From NCBI RefSeq assembly GCF_013318015.2, contig NZ_CP115841.1, forward strand, positions 806,001 through 870,000: a stretch of 64,000 nucleotides of DNA, read 5' to 3'. This document shows positions 31,931 to 39,252 of this stretch, piece by piece. This stretch comes from Agrobacterium tumefaciens. Its GTDB lineage: Bacteria; Pseudomonadota; Alphaproteobacteria; Rhizobiales; Rhizobiaceae. The notes under the pieces were generated by a model. The model did no database searches. It saw nothing but the letters and a program-made list of their open reading frames with translations, and was not told where the DNA came from. The position numbers and the translations under genes are program-made. Every line of letters begins with the position of its first letter. Position 1 is the first letter of the stretch.

Positions 31931-32016
31931 GCGGACGTGGCGAAATCGGTAGACGCAGCAGACTTAAAATCTGCCGACCATTGGTCTTGCGGGTTCAAGT
32001 CCCGCCGTCCGCACCA
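31931..32016 (+). tRNA. tRNA-Leu (anticodon UAA)
   Basis: Acceptor arms GCGGACG and CGTCCGC pair, followed by the discriminator A and encoded CCA. The anticodon stem CAGA...TCTG encloses the loop with TAA. A long variable arm (GCCGACCATTGGTCT region) marks a class II tRNA, and GGTTCAAGTCC gives the T arm. The gene is intact although its 3' end is the attachment site of the neighbouring element. Confidence 0.96.
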
Positions 32017-32018
32017 TT
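32001..32018 (+). other. attL: attachment site in the tRNA-Leu 3' end
   Basis: The 18-mer CCCGCCGTCCGCACCATT, covering the T arm side, acceptor strand and CCA of the tRNA, is repeated identically at 48744-48761. It marks the left boundary of the integrated element. Confidence 0.92.
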
Positions 32019-32026
32019 CGCAGACT

Positions 32027-32052
32027 AAAAAGCCCGCATTTGCGGGCTTTTT
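32027..32052 (+). terminator. Terminator downstream of tRNA-Leu
   Basis: A perfect 12-bp stem (AAAAAGCCCGCA / TGCGGGCTTTTT) with a 2-base centre lies just inside the element, so the element provides the terminator for the host tRNA. Confidence 0.88.
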
Positions 32053-32073
32053 GCTTATTTTTGGGGCTTCCTG

Positions 32074-32126
32074 TACACAATCCATACACGAATGGCGATG
32101 GTTAGTTAGGGCGCGCTAGGGCTAAC
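32074..32126. promoter_or_regulatory. Candidate integrase arm sites, left end, and otherwise empty 378-bp gap
   Basis: TACACAA (32074-32080) and TACAC (32085-32089) followed by AATGGC, and GCTAGGGCTAA (32115-32125), match the order and spacing of motifs at the right end (48598-48649). They are candidate arm-type binding sites for the integrase. The rest of 32053-32394 shows no convincing gene. Confidence 0.5.
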
Positions 32127-32394
32127 GCTCAGCATTCGTCCGGCGAAAACCATAAAAATTCCCGCGCCCGTCTGGCACCAATACACCACCTTCATGTTCC
32201 GGAAGCCGCCTATGGGGAGGCCGACGGTGCGAAAAGCCAGCAGGTGCATAGGCGCGCTGTAGAATATTGAGGGTATACAGCCGTCTCTCTGTATACACAG
32301 CTGAGTTGAAATTAGAACAGTACCCGCTAAACTTGCGACTCAGTTGAGGGTTCGGCGCAGCAACACTAAGCAATAACGCTTATACGGGGGACAA

Positions 32395-33024
32395 ATGGCA
32401 GATTTTCCTTACACAAAAGTGACCGGAAAAATTCCTGGGATACTTTCGAAAATTAGGTCCACGGGCATACCACCAAAAGGTAATGGAGTGTGGCTGAAGA
32501 CCATTGGTTATACATCAAGTAACGATGCTTCGTTGGTAGGCGTTCTCAAATTCGTGGGCTTCACTGATAGTCAATCGGTTCCACAACCTCTTTGGAAAGA
32601 GTATCGTGGTGGTAATTACAAAGCCGTTTTGGGAGATGCGATCAGGAAGAGCTATGCTGAACTCTATGCTGTTTATCCCGATGCACACGCGCGTTCGAAC
32701 GTTGACCTTGGCCACGTATTTTCAACTAGTTCGTCGGCGGGCCAGCAGGTAATCCAGAAAACAGTAAACACCTTCAAAGCGCTGGTTGCTGAAGCCGAAT
32801 TTGACAATTTACAGAACGGTGCCGATACGAACCTGCACGCTGGTCCGCTTCATGCTCCACCGGCCGATCATGCGCCCACATCGCCGTCGCGCCCGACCTT
32901 AAATGGCGGACCGGCGCTTCACATAGATATACAAATCCACATTTCTGCGGAGTCAACTCCCCAACAAATCGACAAGATTTTCGAGAGCATGTCGAAACAT
33001 CTGTATGGCAGGAAAGACGAATAA
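32395..33024 (+). CDS. DUF5343 family protein (cargo gene 1)
   Basis: A 209-residue protein whose first 135 residues match my knowledge of the DUF5343 family (FPYTKVTGKIPGILSKI at the start, then SSNDASLVGVLKFVGF and the YPDAHARSN motif). A linker rich in Pro, Ala and His (about 145-170) leads to a C-terminal segment LHIDIQIHISAESTPQQI typical of the same family. Function is unknown; the N-terminal part looks like a winged-helix. It lies on the strand opposite to the rest of the element, next to the attachment site where satellites and islands often carry defence genes. The following gene starts 2 bp after its stop. Confidence 0.85.
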   Translation: MADFPYTKVTGKIPGILSKIRSTGIPPKGNGVWLKTIGYTSSNDASLVGVLKFVGFTDSQSVPQPLWKEYRGGNYKAVLGDAIRKSYAELYAVYPDAHARSNVDLGHVFSTSSSAGQQVIQKTVNTFKALVAEAEFDNLQNGADTNLHAGPLHAPPADHAPTSPSRPTLNGGPALHIDIQIHISAESTPQQIDKIFESMSKHLYGRKDE

Positions 33025-33026
33025 TT

Positions 33027-33539
33027 ATGTCGATTGATAACCTAGTCGCGACAGCTAAAGCGATTAGCGCTGATCTTGCTAGCCAGTTGTCACCTCCAGA
33101 AGAAGGCTTCCTTTCGAAGACGCAGCCAGTTGTGTTCTTGTCATTGGTGCGTGGAACTCGCCAGTACATCGAGAACATTGCTAACCAAGCCAATGGTGCA
33201 TACGAGAATGGCTGGTACGACGCCTCGGCAGTGATGCTGAGGCGGCTTGTGGAGACCCTGATCATTGAGGCGTTCGAGCATCACCAAATTGACAGCAAAA
33301 TCAAAAACTCAGAGGGAGACTTCTTTTTCCTACGGGATTTGGTGACGAAGACTCTGGCCGAGACGAAATGGAATCTCAGCCGCAACGCCAAGCAAGCGCT
33401 TCCCAAGTTGAAAGACCTTGGAGACAAATCTGCGCATAGCAGGCGATATATCGCACAGCGAAGAGATATTGAGCCTCTGCTTCCCGAAATTCGTACGGTA
33501 GTTCAGGAGCTTGTCTTCCTTTCGGGGTTAAAGAAATAA
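33027..33539 (+). CDS. DUF4145/HEPN-like protein (cargo gene 2)
   Basis: A 170-residue helical protein. The segment YENGWYDASAVMLRRLVETL (about 56-75) and the later GDKSAHSRRYI (about 132-142) match the pattern of DUF4145 and related HEPN-fold proteins, in which a helix with LRRLLE and a G-x-x-AAH motif are conserved. HEPN proteins are frequent toxin or RNase components of phage defence, but the canonical RxxxxxH active motif is not clear here. Coupled to the DUF5343 gene by a 2-bp gap, so the two probably act together. Confidence 0.78.
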   Translation: MSIDNLVATAKAISADLASQLSPPEEGFLSKTQPVVFLSLVRGTRQYIENIANQANGAYENGWYDASAVMLRRLVETLIIEAFEHHQIDSKIKNSEGDFFFLRDLVTKTLAETKWNLSRNAKQALPKLKDLGDKSAHSRRYIAQRRDIEPLLPEIRTVVQELVFLSGLKK

Positions 33540-33621
33540 GGGTTACCCGTGGTTTTATGCCCCGGTGCCGCCGTGGCGCGGTATGTAAAATCTTGCCCGG
33601 AAACCGGGGTAGGCGGGCCGC

Positions 33622-34008
33622 CTACGCGCTTGGCGGCGGGGCTGGGGGTAACACTGCGGCCAACGGTTGGGGCGTGCTGGCGGCCCGCATATGCAGCTCA
33701 TGGTAGAGTTTGCTGCGCTGCGGCGGCTTGCGGTCACTAGTGCCGTCACCCTCTTCGTCGTGCACCCGCAGTTCCAGCAGCTTGATATCCGTTCGGCTGT
33801 TGGCCAGTTCGTTGTAACGCTTGGCTAGGATGTTGAAGGCGGCCACGGCCTTAACGCGGTTGATGTTGCTGAGCGCTTTTCCCATGGCGTGCGCGAAAGG
33901 GCGCTGGGCGCTCTTTCCGCCTTGCAGTAGATAATCCTGCGCTTGGTCAAGGAACTGCTTGGCAGTTGCGGCGCGCACGCCAATGGGGAGTCTTTGCCCT
34001 TGAGTCAA
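33622..34008 (-). CDS. Small hypothetical protein of the satellite (128 aa)
   Basis: A 128-residue protein with a helical N-terminal part (ATAKQFLDQAQDYLLQGG) and a proline/alanine-rich C-terminal tail (PLAAVLPPAPPPSA). Start is TTG 34008, which overlaps the stop of the upstream gene as TTGA. I do not recognise the family. It is the last gene of the minus-strand operon and converges on the cargo pair. Confidence 0.65.
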   Translation of the reverse strand: MTQGQRLPIGVRAATAKQFLDQAQDYLLQGGKSAQRPFAHAMGKALSNINRVKAVAAFNILAKRYNELANSRTDIKLLELRVHDEEGDGTSDRKPPQRSKLYHELHMRAASTPQPLAAVLPPAPPPSA

Positions 34009-34220
34009 TGTACGGTCTCCTTATGGTGCATGAAAAGAACGAAGCGGTAGAAGTTTGCCGCCACGCTTTTGTTAGCGGGAAAGTCGATGGCCTTGCCCCA
34101 AAGCAGGGTTATGTCCTCGATAGCTTGGCGGAATTCAGCGTCACACGCGGCAATAGCAAATATGCTGTCCACCTCATCAGGCCGCAGCCCAACGTCAAGT
34201 ATTTTAAATGGGCTGTTCAA
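34005..34220 (-). CDS. Small hypothetical protein of the satellite (71 aa)
   Basis: A 71-residue acidic protein (MNSPFKILDVGLRPDEVD at the start). It begins with TTG at 34220 inside the overlap with the upstream gene's stop codon, and its own stop overlaps the next TTG. No family recognised. The tight coupling on both sides is the main evidence that it is real. Confidence 0.62.
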   Translation of the reverse strand: MNSPFKILDVGLRPDEVDSIFAIAACDAEFRQAIEDITLLWGKAIDFPANKSVAANFYRFVLFMHHKETVH

Positions 34221-34366
34221 GTCCGCACACCGTTGGCTTGAGCTAAATAAAGCAACGCTTTGCGCGCCAAGACGGCGCGGCCAAGGTTAAGCTTCGTTGC
34301 CAACTCCTCGACTGCTTTGTCTTCGTCCGAGCTAAGCCTGACCATGATGTTGATCTTGCGTGTCAA
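34217..34366 (-). CDS. Ribbon-helix-helix type small DNA-binding protein (49 aa)
   Basis: A 49-residue protein (MTRKINIMVRLSSDEDKAVE at the start) with the beta-strand plus two helices pattern of ribbon-helix-helix or MobC-like regulators (VRLSSDEDKAVEEL, then LNLGRAVLARKALLYLA). Start is TTG 34366, with AGGAG 9 bp upstream, which decides the start. A 9-bp inverted repeat lies directly upstream, suggesting autoregulation. It is first in a three-gene chain whose members all start with TTG. Confidence 0.72.
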   Translation of the reverse strand: MTRKINIMVRLSSDEDKAVEELATKLNLGRAVLARKALLYLAQANGVRT

Positions 34367-34382
34367 TTGCTGATGCTCCTTT

Positions 34383-34407
34383 ACAGTTACTAACTTTAAG
34401 TAACTGT
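34383..34407. promoter_or_regulatory. Operator-like inverted repeat before the ribbon-helix-helix gene
   Basis: ACAGTTACT (34383-34391) and AGTAACTGT (34399-34407) are perfect inverted copies with a 7-bp spacer, a few bases upstream of the AGGAG site. A dimeric regulator could bind here and block ribosome or polymerase access. Confidence 0.6.
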
Positions 34408-34576
34408 GAAACGCGCATTATACAACTATTATTACATAGTTCAAATAAAGTTCTACTTTGGAGAGTGCGCCGGAGCGTGTATAAGGGTTGCCGTGGTGCG
34501 GCATATTTTCCACACACGGGTTGGCCTGTGCTGCTGGGGATGCTGACAATGGCTTGACAGCGCGCACACCACATTA

Positions 34577-34696
34577 GCAGCGGTGCCGGGTTCTTCGCCC
34601 TAGTTCCATGGGACTTTCCTACCGGCACCGCTGCGTTACCGCCCTTGGCCGGATGTACGTCAGGGCGATGCAAAAGGGGGCTTTCGCCCCCTTTTT
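34577..34696 (+). ncRNA. Candidate structured small RNA of the satellite
   Basis: A perfect 13-bp stem, GCAGCGGTGCCGG (34577-34589) with CCGGCACCGCTGC (34622-34634), encloses a 32-base loop. Forty bases later a classical terminator follows: 10-bp stem AAAAGGGGGC/GCCCCCTTTT (34672-34681 and 34686-34695) with TTTC loop and T-tract. No open frame on this strand is convincing. It lies in the 339-bp gap between two minus-strand genes. Immunity RNAs of this kind occur in P4-type satellites, so that role is possible; it is inference. Confidence 0.45.
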
Positions 34697-34705
34697 ATTC
34701 TTCGT

Positions 34706-34867
34706 TCAAAAAGCCCCTCGCCTTAACGACGCAAGCCGTCCTTCTACGGTGGCCTGCGGCAGCTTGGTCTGCAATACAAGGCTAGCCACGTCCGTGGGAT
34801 GGCCCAGCTCTTGCAGGCCAACGAAGTGCGCGTAAACGAGGCGATCGGCTCGGCTAAAGCGGTTCAT
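34706..34867 (-). CDS. Small helix-turn-helix-like protein (53 aa)
   Basis: A 53-residue basic protein (MNRFSRADRLVYAHFVGL at the start). The sequence VASLVLQTKLPQATVEGRLA has helix-turn-helix character. The ATG has GGAG 8 bp upstream and overlaps the stop of the interrupted gene as ATGA, so it was translationally coupled to it before the IS21 insertion. Family not recognised. Confidence 0.65.
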   Translation of the reverse strand: MNRFSRADRLVYAHFVGLQELGHPTDVASLVLQTKLPQATVEGRLASLRRGAF

Positions 34868-34994
34868 TGGCTTCTCCAAAACTTCCCAATTGCAATTTCC
34901 GTATTAACGAGGTTCTTTTGAGACAGCCCGTTTAGTGTGGCGCTGGTAACGGTCTGACTGTACCCGGTGGCAAGGTGCGTGTTTCACTAATCTC

Positions 34995-35070
34995 GGGACA
35001 GCGCTTCCGGTAATTCGCGGACAGCGATTTCAGTAAATACGGGACAGCGATTCCGCTAATTCCGAGACAG
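34995..35070. repeat. Left terminal repeats of the IS21 element
   Basis: GGGACAG or near copies start at 34995, 35018, 35041 and 35064, an exact 23-bp period. These are expected transposase binding sites. Confidence 0.9.
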
Positions 35071-35148
35071 TCTCGGATGCAGATTTAGGTCGATTTTCGC
35101 AAGCGCCGTTCTGGCAGATTGCCTCCTCATCATCGGTTGAGAGGGGCC

Positions 35149-36702
35149 ATGCCAAGACGGAAGCAAGCGAGACGAACGACAGTGAAAGACATTCGATCGA
35201 TACTGCGGCTGACGCATGAACAGGGCCTTTCGGTTCGCGCCGTTTCGGAACGCCTGAAGATCAGCAAAACCTCTGTGGCGACGTATCTGCTGCGAGCGAA
35301 GGAGACCGGCCTTTCGGTCTGGCCGTTACCTGCGGGTCTCGATGACGATGCCGCGCTGGAGCGACATCTCTTCCGGCGGGTTGGTCGACCGCCACAAGAC
35401 CTGGTCGAGCCGGATTGGCGGTCCGTTTCTGCCGAGCTGAAGCGCAAGGGTGTGACGCTGACGCTGCTGTGGCAGGAATACAGGGCGAGCCATCCCGACG
35501 GCTACGGCTACACATGGTTCTGCGACCGTTTTGCCGCCTTCGAACGCCGCGCTCACGCAACCTTCCGCAACCGCCATGAGGCGGGCGCGGTGATGCAGAC
35601 GGATTACGCCGGCCACACCATCCCCATCACCGACCCTTCGACCGGCGTCATCCACTCTGCGCAAATCTTCGTGGCGATGCTTCCCGCCTCGTCACTGACA
35701 TTCGCTTATGCCAGCTTCAGCCAGAAACTGCCGGACTGGATCGAGGGTCAGGAACGCGCACTGAGCTTCTTCGGCGGCGTCCCGAAGGCGATCGTGTGCG
35801 ACAATCTGAAGGCAGGCGTTGCCAAGGCTCTGTGGTTCGAGCCCACGCTCAACGCCACCTTCGCTGCCATGGCCGAACATTATGATACGACCATCCTGCC
35901 GACCAGAAGCCGCAAGCCGCGTGACAAAGCCAAGGTCGAAGGCGCCGTGCTGATCGTCGAGCGTTGGATACTGGCTCGCCTCAGAAACCGGCGCTTCTTC
36001 AGCGTGTCTGATCTAAACGCCGCGATCTCGGTTCTGCTTGACGACTTGAACAACCGCCCGATGCGCCATATCGGCAAGTCGCGCCGAGATCTGTTCGAGG
36101 AGGTGGAGAGAAAGGCGCTTGCGCCGCTGCCAGCGACGCCATTCGACTATGCGGAATGGAAATCGGCAAAGGTCCATCCCGATTACCACGTCGAAGTCGA
36201 CAAGACATTCTACTCTGTGCCGCATCGCTTGATCGGCCGACAAGTTGATGTGCGTCTTACCCATCGGGTGGTCGAGATATTCCTCGATCACAAGCGGATT
36301 GCCAGCCATATCAGGCGTTCTCAGCGATCCGGGCATGTCACAATCAACGAGCACATGCCCAAATCCCACCAGCGTTATGCCAACACGACGCCGGCATCAC
36401 TTTTGAACCAAGCCGCAAGGATCGGGGTGAACACTGCCATTCTGGTCGAGCGGGTGATGCGCGATCGTCCTCATCCCGAACAGGGATATCGCTCGGCTTT
36501 CGGCATTCTGTCCCTTGCCCGCCGTTATGAGACGGATCGCCTGGAAGCGGCTTGTGAGCGGGCGCTGGTCATAAACTCCATCACCTATTCCTCTGTCGCC
36601 GCCATTCTCAAATCCGGTCTCGATCGGACCAAACCCCAGATCGATTCGGCAAAACCCACCCCGCCGCACACCAACATCCGCGGTGGCTCCTATTACCAGT
36701 GA
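35149..36702 (+). CDS. istA: IS21 family transposase IstA
   Basis: A 517-residue transposase. An N-terminal helix-turn-helix ([20 protein letters not shown], about 10-29) precedes an rve-type catalytic domain (about 135-300) with the DDE acidic residues expected around MQTDYAGHT (near residue 147), VCDNLKAG (near 217) and KAKVEGAV (near 260). ATG 35149 ([10 protein letters not shown]) follows GAGAGGGG and is preferred over an upstream in-frame codon. istB follows 17 bp later. Confidence 0.95.
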   Translation: MPRRKQARRTTVKDIRSILRLTHEQGLSVRAVSERLKISKTSVATYLLRAKETGLSVWPLPAGLDDDAALERHLFRRVGRPPQDLVEPDWRSVSAELKRKGVTLTLLWQEYRASHPDGYGYTWFCDRFAAFERRAHATFRNRHEAGAVMQTDYAGHTIPITDPSTGVIHSAQIFVAMLPASSLTFAYASFSQKLPDWIEGQERALSFFGGVPKAIVCDNLKAGVAKALWFEPTLNATFAAMAEHYDTTILPTRSRKPRDKAKVEGAVLIVERWILARLRNRRFFSVSDLNAAISVLLDDLNNRPMRHIGKSRRDLFEEVERKALAPLPATPFDYAEWKSAKVHPDYHVEVDKTFYSVPHRLIGRQVDVRLTHRVVEIFLDHKRIASHIRRSQRSGHVTINEHMPKSHQRYANTTPASLLNQAARIGVNTAILVERVMRDRPHPEQGYRSAFGILSLARRYETDRLEAACERALVINSITYSSVAAILKSGLDRTKPQIDSAKPTPPHTNIRGGSYYQ

Positions 36703-36719
36703 AGGAAAAGGAAAGACCC

Positions 36720-37496
36720 ATGCTGACACATCCAACTCTTGAACAGATGCAGGCCCTTGGCCTTGCCGGAATGGCAACGGCCTATCGCGAACTTGCCGCT
36801 CAGAACAACAGCAGCGATCTCAGCCGTGACGAGTGGCTTGGCCTGATGCTTGATCGGGAAACGGCTCTGCGATCCGACAAGCGCCTGACCAACCGGCTTG
36901 CAGCTTCAAAGCTCCGCTTTCCCGATGCCTGCATCGAGAACATCGACTTTGCCGCTCATCGTGGTCTCGACCGCCGCAACACTTTGTCGCTTGCGCAAGG
37001 GGCATGGCTGAAGGCGCATGAGAATATGATCATCACAGGCCAGACCGGCACGGGAAAAACCTGGCTTGCCTGCGCCTTCGGTCGCCAAGCTGCCCGGCTC
37101 GATCATTCCATCCTGTATCTGCGCATGCCGCGTCTGTTCGAAGACCTTAGCCTTGCCAGGCTCGACGGTCGCTTTCCACGGCTGGTCGATAAACTCGCCC
37201 GCGTCCCGTTGCTGATCCTCGACGACTGGGGAACGCACACGCTCACCGATCAACAGCGCCTCGACTTGTTGGAAATCTTCGAGGAACGCTATCGCCGGAA
37301 ATCGACGCTCATCACCGCGCAGCTTCCCGTCGCCCAGTGGCACGACATGATAGGAGAACCGACAATAGCAGACGCAATCCTCGATCGGATCATCCACAAT
37401 GCGCACCGCATTGCCCTTGAAGGCGACAGCATGCGACGGCAAAAAACACCATCCCACTTGACCGGCGCTGAAAACGGAGAAATCAATCTCTCATGA
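36720..37496 (+). CDS. istB: IS21 family helper ATPase IstB
   Basis: A 258-residue AAA+ ATPase, related to DnaC, that directs IstA to target DNA. Walker A is [11 protein letters not shown] near residues 104-114 and Walker B is LLILDDWG near 164-171. ATG 36720 ([14 protein letters not shown]) has AAGGAAAAGGAAAG just upstream. Confidence 0.95.
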   Translation: MLTHPTLEQMQALGLAGMATAYRELAAQNNSSDLSRDEWLGLMLDRETALRSDKRLTNRLAASKLRFPDACIENIDFAAHRGLDRRNTLSLAQGAWLKAHENMIITGQTGTGKTWLACAFGRQAARLDHSILYLRMPRLFEDLSLARLDGRFPRLVDKLARVPLLILDDWGTHTLTDQQRLDLLEIFEERYRRKSTLITAQLPVAQWHDMIGEPTIADAILDRIIHNAHRIALEGDSMRRQKTPSHLTGAENGEINLS

Positions 37497-37531
37497 CTTC
37501 AACCAGGCAGGCGAAAATCGACCACATCATG

Positions 37532-37584
37532 CTGTCCCGGAATTAGTGAAACCACTGTCCGCGATTTACTGAAACGACTGTCCC
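37532..37584. repeat. Right terminal repeats of the IS21 element
   Basis: CTGTCCC or CTGTCCG occurs at 37532, 37555 and 37578, again with a 23-bp period and in inverted orientation to the left set. Confidence 0.9.
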
Positions 37585-37843
37585 GTTCTCCCGAAATACG
37601 CAGGCAAGGGCCACCGTGGGGACATCGATAAGCTCCCCGATGGCGTACCGGCTGGTAATCTCTTCGTAGATGGACTCCTCGGAAATGATGAGGTTAAGAA
37701 CGTGGTTCTCCTGCGGCGTGGCGTTTTCCATGTTTTGCAGGAACGATTCCCGGTTGATCCACTCGCCGTTGAAGCCGTTATCCGCGATACTTCCCATGCG
37801 CCCGTTTTCCCAGCGGATGCCGTGTACGCTGCCCCCGGGACGC

Positions 37844-38083
37844 TCAACCGCGTAGATGTACCCCTTGGCGCTCGGCCTCCGCGTTTTCGCCCCTGTCGTA
37901 AACAACGCCTGCGCTGTCTACTGGCCACGCGCCGTCCATAAAGCCTACAATCGGCACGTCCAGGAACAGCGCACCGGCGCTGTAGTATCCTTTAAGGAGC
38001 CGGAGCCCCGGCTGCACTGGCGTGAACGTGCTGGTGTTAGTGGAGGCGGTGACTTGAGGGGTGCACCCCGGCAAACAAGACAT
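37844..38083 (-). CDS. Small hypothetical satellite protein (79 aa)
   Basis: A 79-residue protein (MSCLPGCTPQVTASTNTST at the start) with a hydrophobic middle (GYYSAGALFLDVPIVGFMDG). The ATG has AGGAAAGGAAACC directly upstream, a strong ribosome binding site. Its last 20 codons overlap the start region of the interrupted gene in another frame. The C-terminal residues VVYDRGENAEAERQ would read smoothly into that gene's GYIYAVERPGG after a +1 shift, so the two may be parts of one product. Family unknown. Confidence 0.6.
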   Translation of the reverse strand: MSCLPGCTPQVTASTNTSTFTPVQPGLRLLKGYYSAGALFLDVPIVGFMDGAWPVDSAGVVYDRGENAEAERQGVHLRG

Positions 38084-38110
38084 TTGGTTTCCTTTCCTAA
38101 CCCGCGTTGG

Positions 38111-38248
38111 CTAACGCGTAGATTTCTTAAACGAGCCTACTTCTGGCGGGCGGCTGCCTTCTGCACGCGCTGCCTTAACACCCACTTCATTGAGGTCGTT
38201 GAGCTGGCCAACGAGTGAGGCAAGGGGGGGGTCCGCTGCGAACTTGGA
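38111..38248 (-). other. Coding-like stretch without a clear start
   Basis: After the stop of the next upstream gene (38249) the same minus-strand frame stays open for 45 codons, with protein-like composition (ASLVGQLNDLNEVGVKAARA, then RPPEVGSFKKSTR). There is no start codon near its beginning. An eight-base C run (minus strand; G run at 38224-38231 on the plus strand) lies inside it. It may be the end of a small gene shifted at the homopolymer, or an extension made by readthrough. Confidence 0.4.
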
Positions 38249-38551
38249 TTAAGGGGCGCAGGGGCACCCGCATTCGATAGGCGTCGGAAACGCATGACCG
38301 TGACGCACAAACCCGTAGGCCCGATGCGTCTGTTCGACAGGGTCAACGGAGGCCGCGAGCATGTAGAAATTGCCCTTCGGCGTAAGGCGGGTAGCGACTA
38401 CGATCCCGTACTTTACGCGAAGCTGGTGCACGACGTGGTACAGATAGGGTGTGATGCTAACAGGCCCGGCAATAAGGCGTTCAAGCAGTTCGCGAGCCGG
38501 GCCTTCAACTTTGTGTACGTATCCGTACTGCGAGTAGTATGCGTGTTCCAT
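38249..38551 (-). CDS. Small hypothetical satellite protein (100 aa)
   Basis: A 100-residue protein (MEHAYYSQYGYVHKVEGPAR at the start; PYLYHVVHQLRVKYGIVVATR inside) with a C-terminal CGCPCAP that could bind metal. The ATG follows AGGACCC. Composition is protein-like in this frame and not in the opposite strand. Family not recognised. Confidence 0.62.
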   Translation of the reverse strand: MEHAYYSQYGYVHKVEGPARELLERLIAGPVSITPYLYHVVHQLRVKYGIVVATRLTPKGNFYMLAASVDPVEQTHRAYGFVRHGHAFPTPIECGCPCAP

Positions 38552-38590
38552 GTCTTTGGGTCCTATGTGGGTGCCTTGCTGTGTCGACCC

Positions 38591-38716
38591 TTAACCCTTG
38601 TCCTCGCGCTGGGGGCTTTTGCCGTCGCACCCCAGCTTAGGCCCCTGCGCGATAGGCGGGGGCTGCTGCACCGTTATTGGCCGGTGCACCACCTTTGGTT
38701 CGGGCTGGAGCTTCAT
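38591..38716 (-). CDS. Very small hypothetical satellite protein (41 aa)
   Basis: A 41-residue proline- and lysine-rich peptide (MKLQPEPKVVHRPITVQQPP at the start). Its ATG overlaps the stop of the preceding gene as ATGA, the same coupling seen through the operon; this is the main support for the call. Confidence 0.5.
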   Translation of the reverse strand: MKLQPEPKVVHRPITVQQPPPIAQGPKLGCDGKSPQREDKG

Positions 38717-39252
38717 GCGCTTGCCACCAGCTTGCCCCATCCGGCTCCGAGCAGTGACTGCACGGGGGCCTTCTTCGCATTGGCGGCTGCCTTCTGTTCG
38801 GCGAGGACTGCCGCCTTGCGTTCGGCGTGGCGAAGCTCTTCTTCCGTGGTGGTAACCATCGGTTTGGCCGCCGTGGTTTTGCCGATGGTGTTGCCTGCGC
38901 CCGGCACGTATGTTCGCTGCATGGCGTCGAGTGCACCGCTGGCCAACGTGGGGGGGCGCGCTGGGGCGGCAATCACTTGGGTGCCATTGTCCTTCATCCG
39001 CACCATGGTAAAGCCCGTGGGTTCGCCGGTAATGGCGTTGTAGCTTTCAACCTTGGTAAAACGCTGGTGGATGGCGTCGCCGAGGAACACAAGTTGATCT
39101 TCCGTAAGCTCCACCTTGTGCGGGAACTTCATGAAATCCTGCAACTTGCTGTCATGCAGGCCGTGGCCGTGGTCCTTGAGGCAGTCCTTGACGTACCTGT
39201 AGAATTCCGGGCCACGGTAGTTGAGGATTTTGGCAATGTCCTGCGGTTTCAT
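38713..39252 (-). CDS. Hypothetical protein after the prohead protease (179 aa)
   Basis: A 179-residue protein. The first 90 residues look folded (KPQDIAKILNYRGPEFYRYV, then DFMKFPHKVELTEDQLVFLG). The second half has an alanine- and lysine-rich coiled-coil-like segment (EEELRHAERKAAVLAEQKAA). Its ATG overlaps the protease stop. Position after the protease is where a scaffold or capsid gene lies in HK97-type phages; the helical second half would suit a scaffold-like part, but there is no capsid fold. Confidence 0.65.
   Translation of the reverse strand: MKPQDIAKILNYRGPEFYRYVKDCLKDHGHGLHDSKLQDFMKFPHKVELTEDQLVFLGDAIHQRFTKVESYNAITGEPTGFTMVRMKDNGTQVIAAPARPPTLASGALDAMQRTYVPGAGNTIGKTTAAKPMVTTTEEELRHAERKAAVLAEQKAAANAKKAPVQSLLGAGWGKLVASA

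Larger units (their letters stand above)
34976..37602 (+). mobile_element. IS21-family insertion sequence
   Basis: A 2627-bp element with istA and istB. The ends begin TGCGT and finish ACGCA. Near each end are tandem 23-bp-period repeats containing GGACAG (four copies left, three right, inverted), the multiple terminal repeats typical of IS21. The 7-mer GGCAAGG at 34969-34975 is duplicated at 37603-37609 as the target site duplication, within the range known for the family. Both genes are intact, so the copy is probably active. Confidence 0.93.
34864..37905 (-). pseudogene. Satellite gene interrupted by IS21
   Basis: Removing 34976-37609 (the IS plus one copy of the 7-bp duplication) restores one continuous minus-strand frame of about 135 codons, from TTG 37905 through SIADNGFNGEWINRESF and IGELIDVPTVALA, then TGYSQTVTSATLNG to the stop at 34866-34864. 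The junction codon is preserved, which supports a single recent insertion. The start is uncertain: no ribosome binding site precedes TTG 37905, and the reading frame overlaps the preceding gene by 62 bp, so a frameshift fusion with that gene is possible. No family recognised. Confidence 0.72.

Noticed and set aside
32122..32373. Minus-strand 83-codon frame at the left end of the element
   Set aside because: No ribosome binding site and low-quality composition; the region holds candidate integrase sites instead. A gene remnant cannot be excluded.
33253..33539. Assigning a catalytic HEPN RNase to cargo gene 2
   Set aside because: The fold pattern fits, but the RxxxxxH motif is not evident, so only a HEPN-like label is given.
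34554..34582. TTGACA as the -35 of a promoter for the candidate RNA
   Set aside because: No acceptable -10 hexamer at 16-18 bp; the promoter may lie elsewhere.
37566..37928. Alternative frame over the IS21-interrupted gene
   Set aside because: Ser/Arg/Thr-rich shadow; only the other frame continues correctly across the IS junction.
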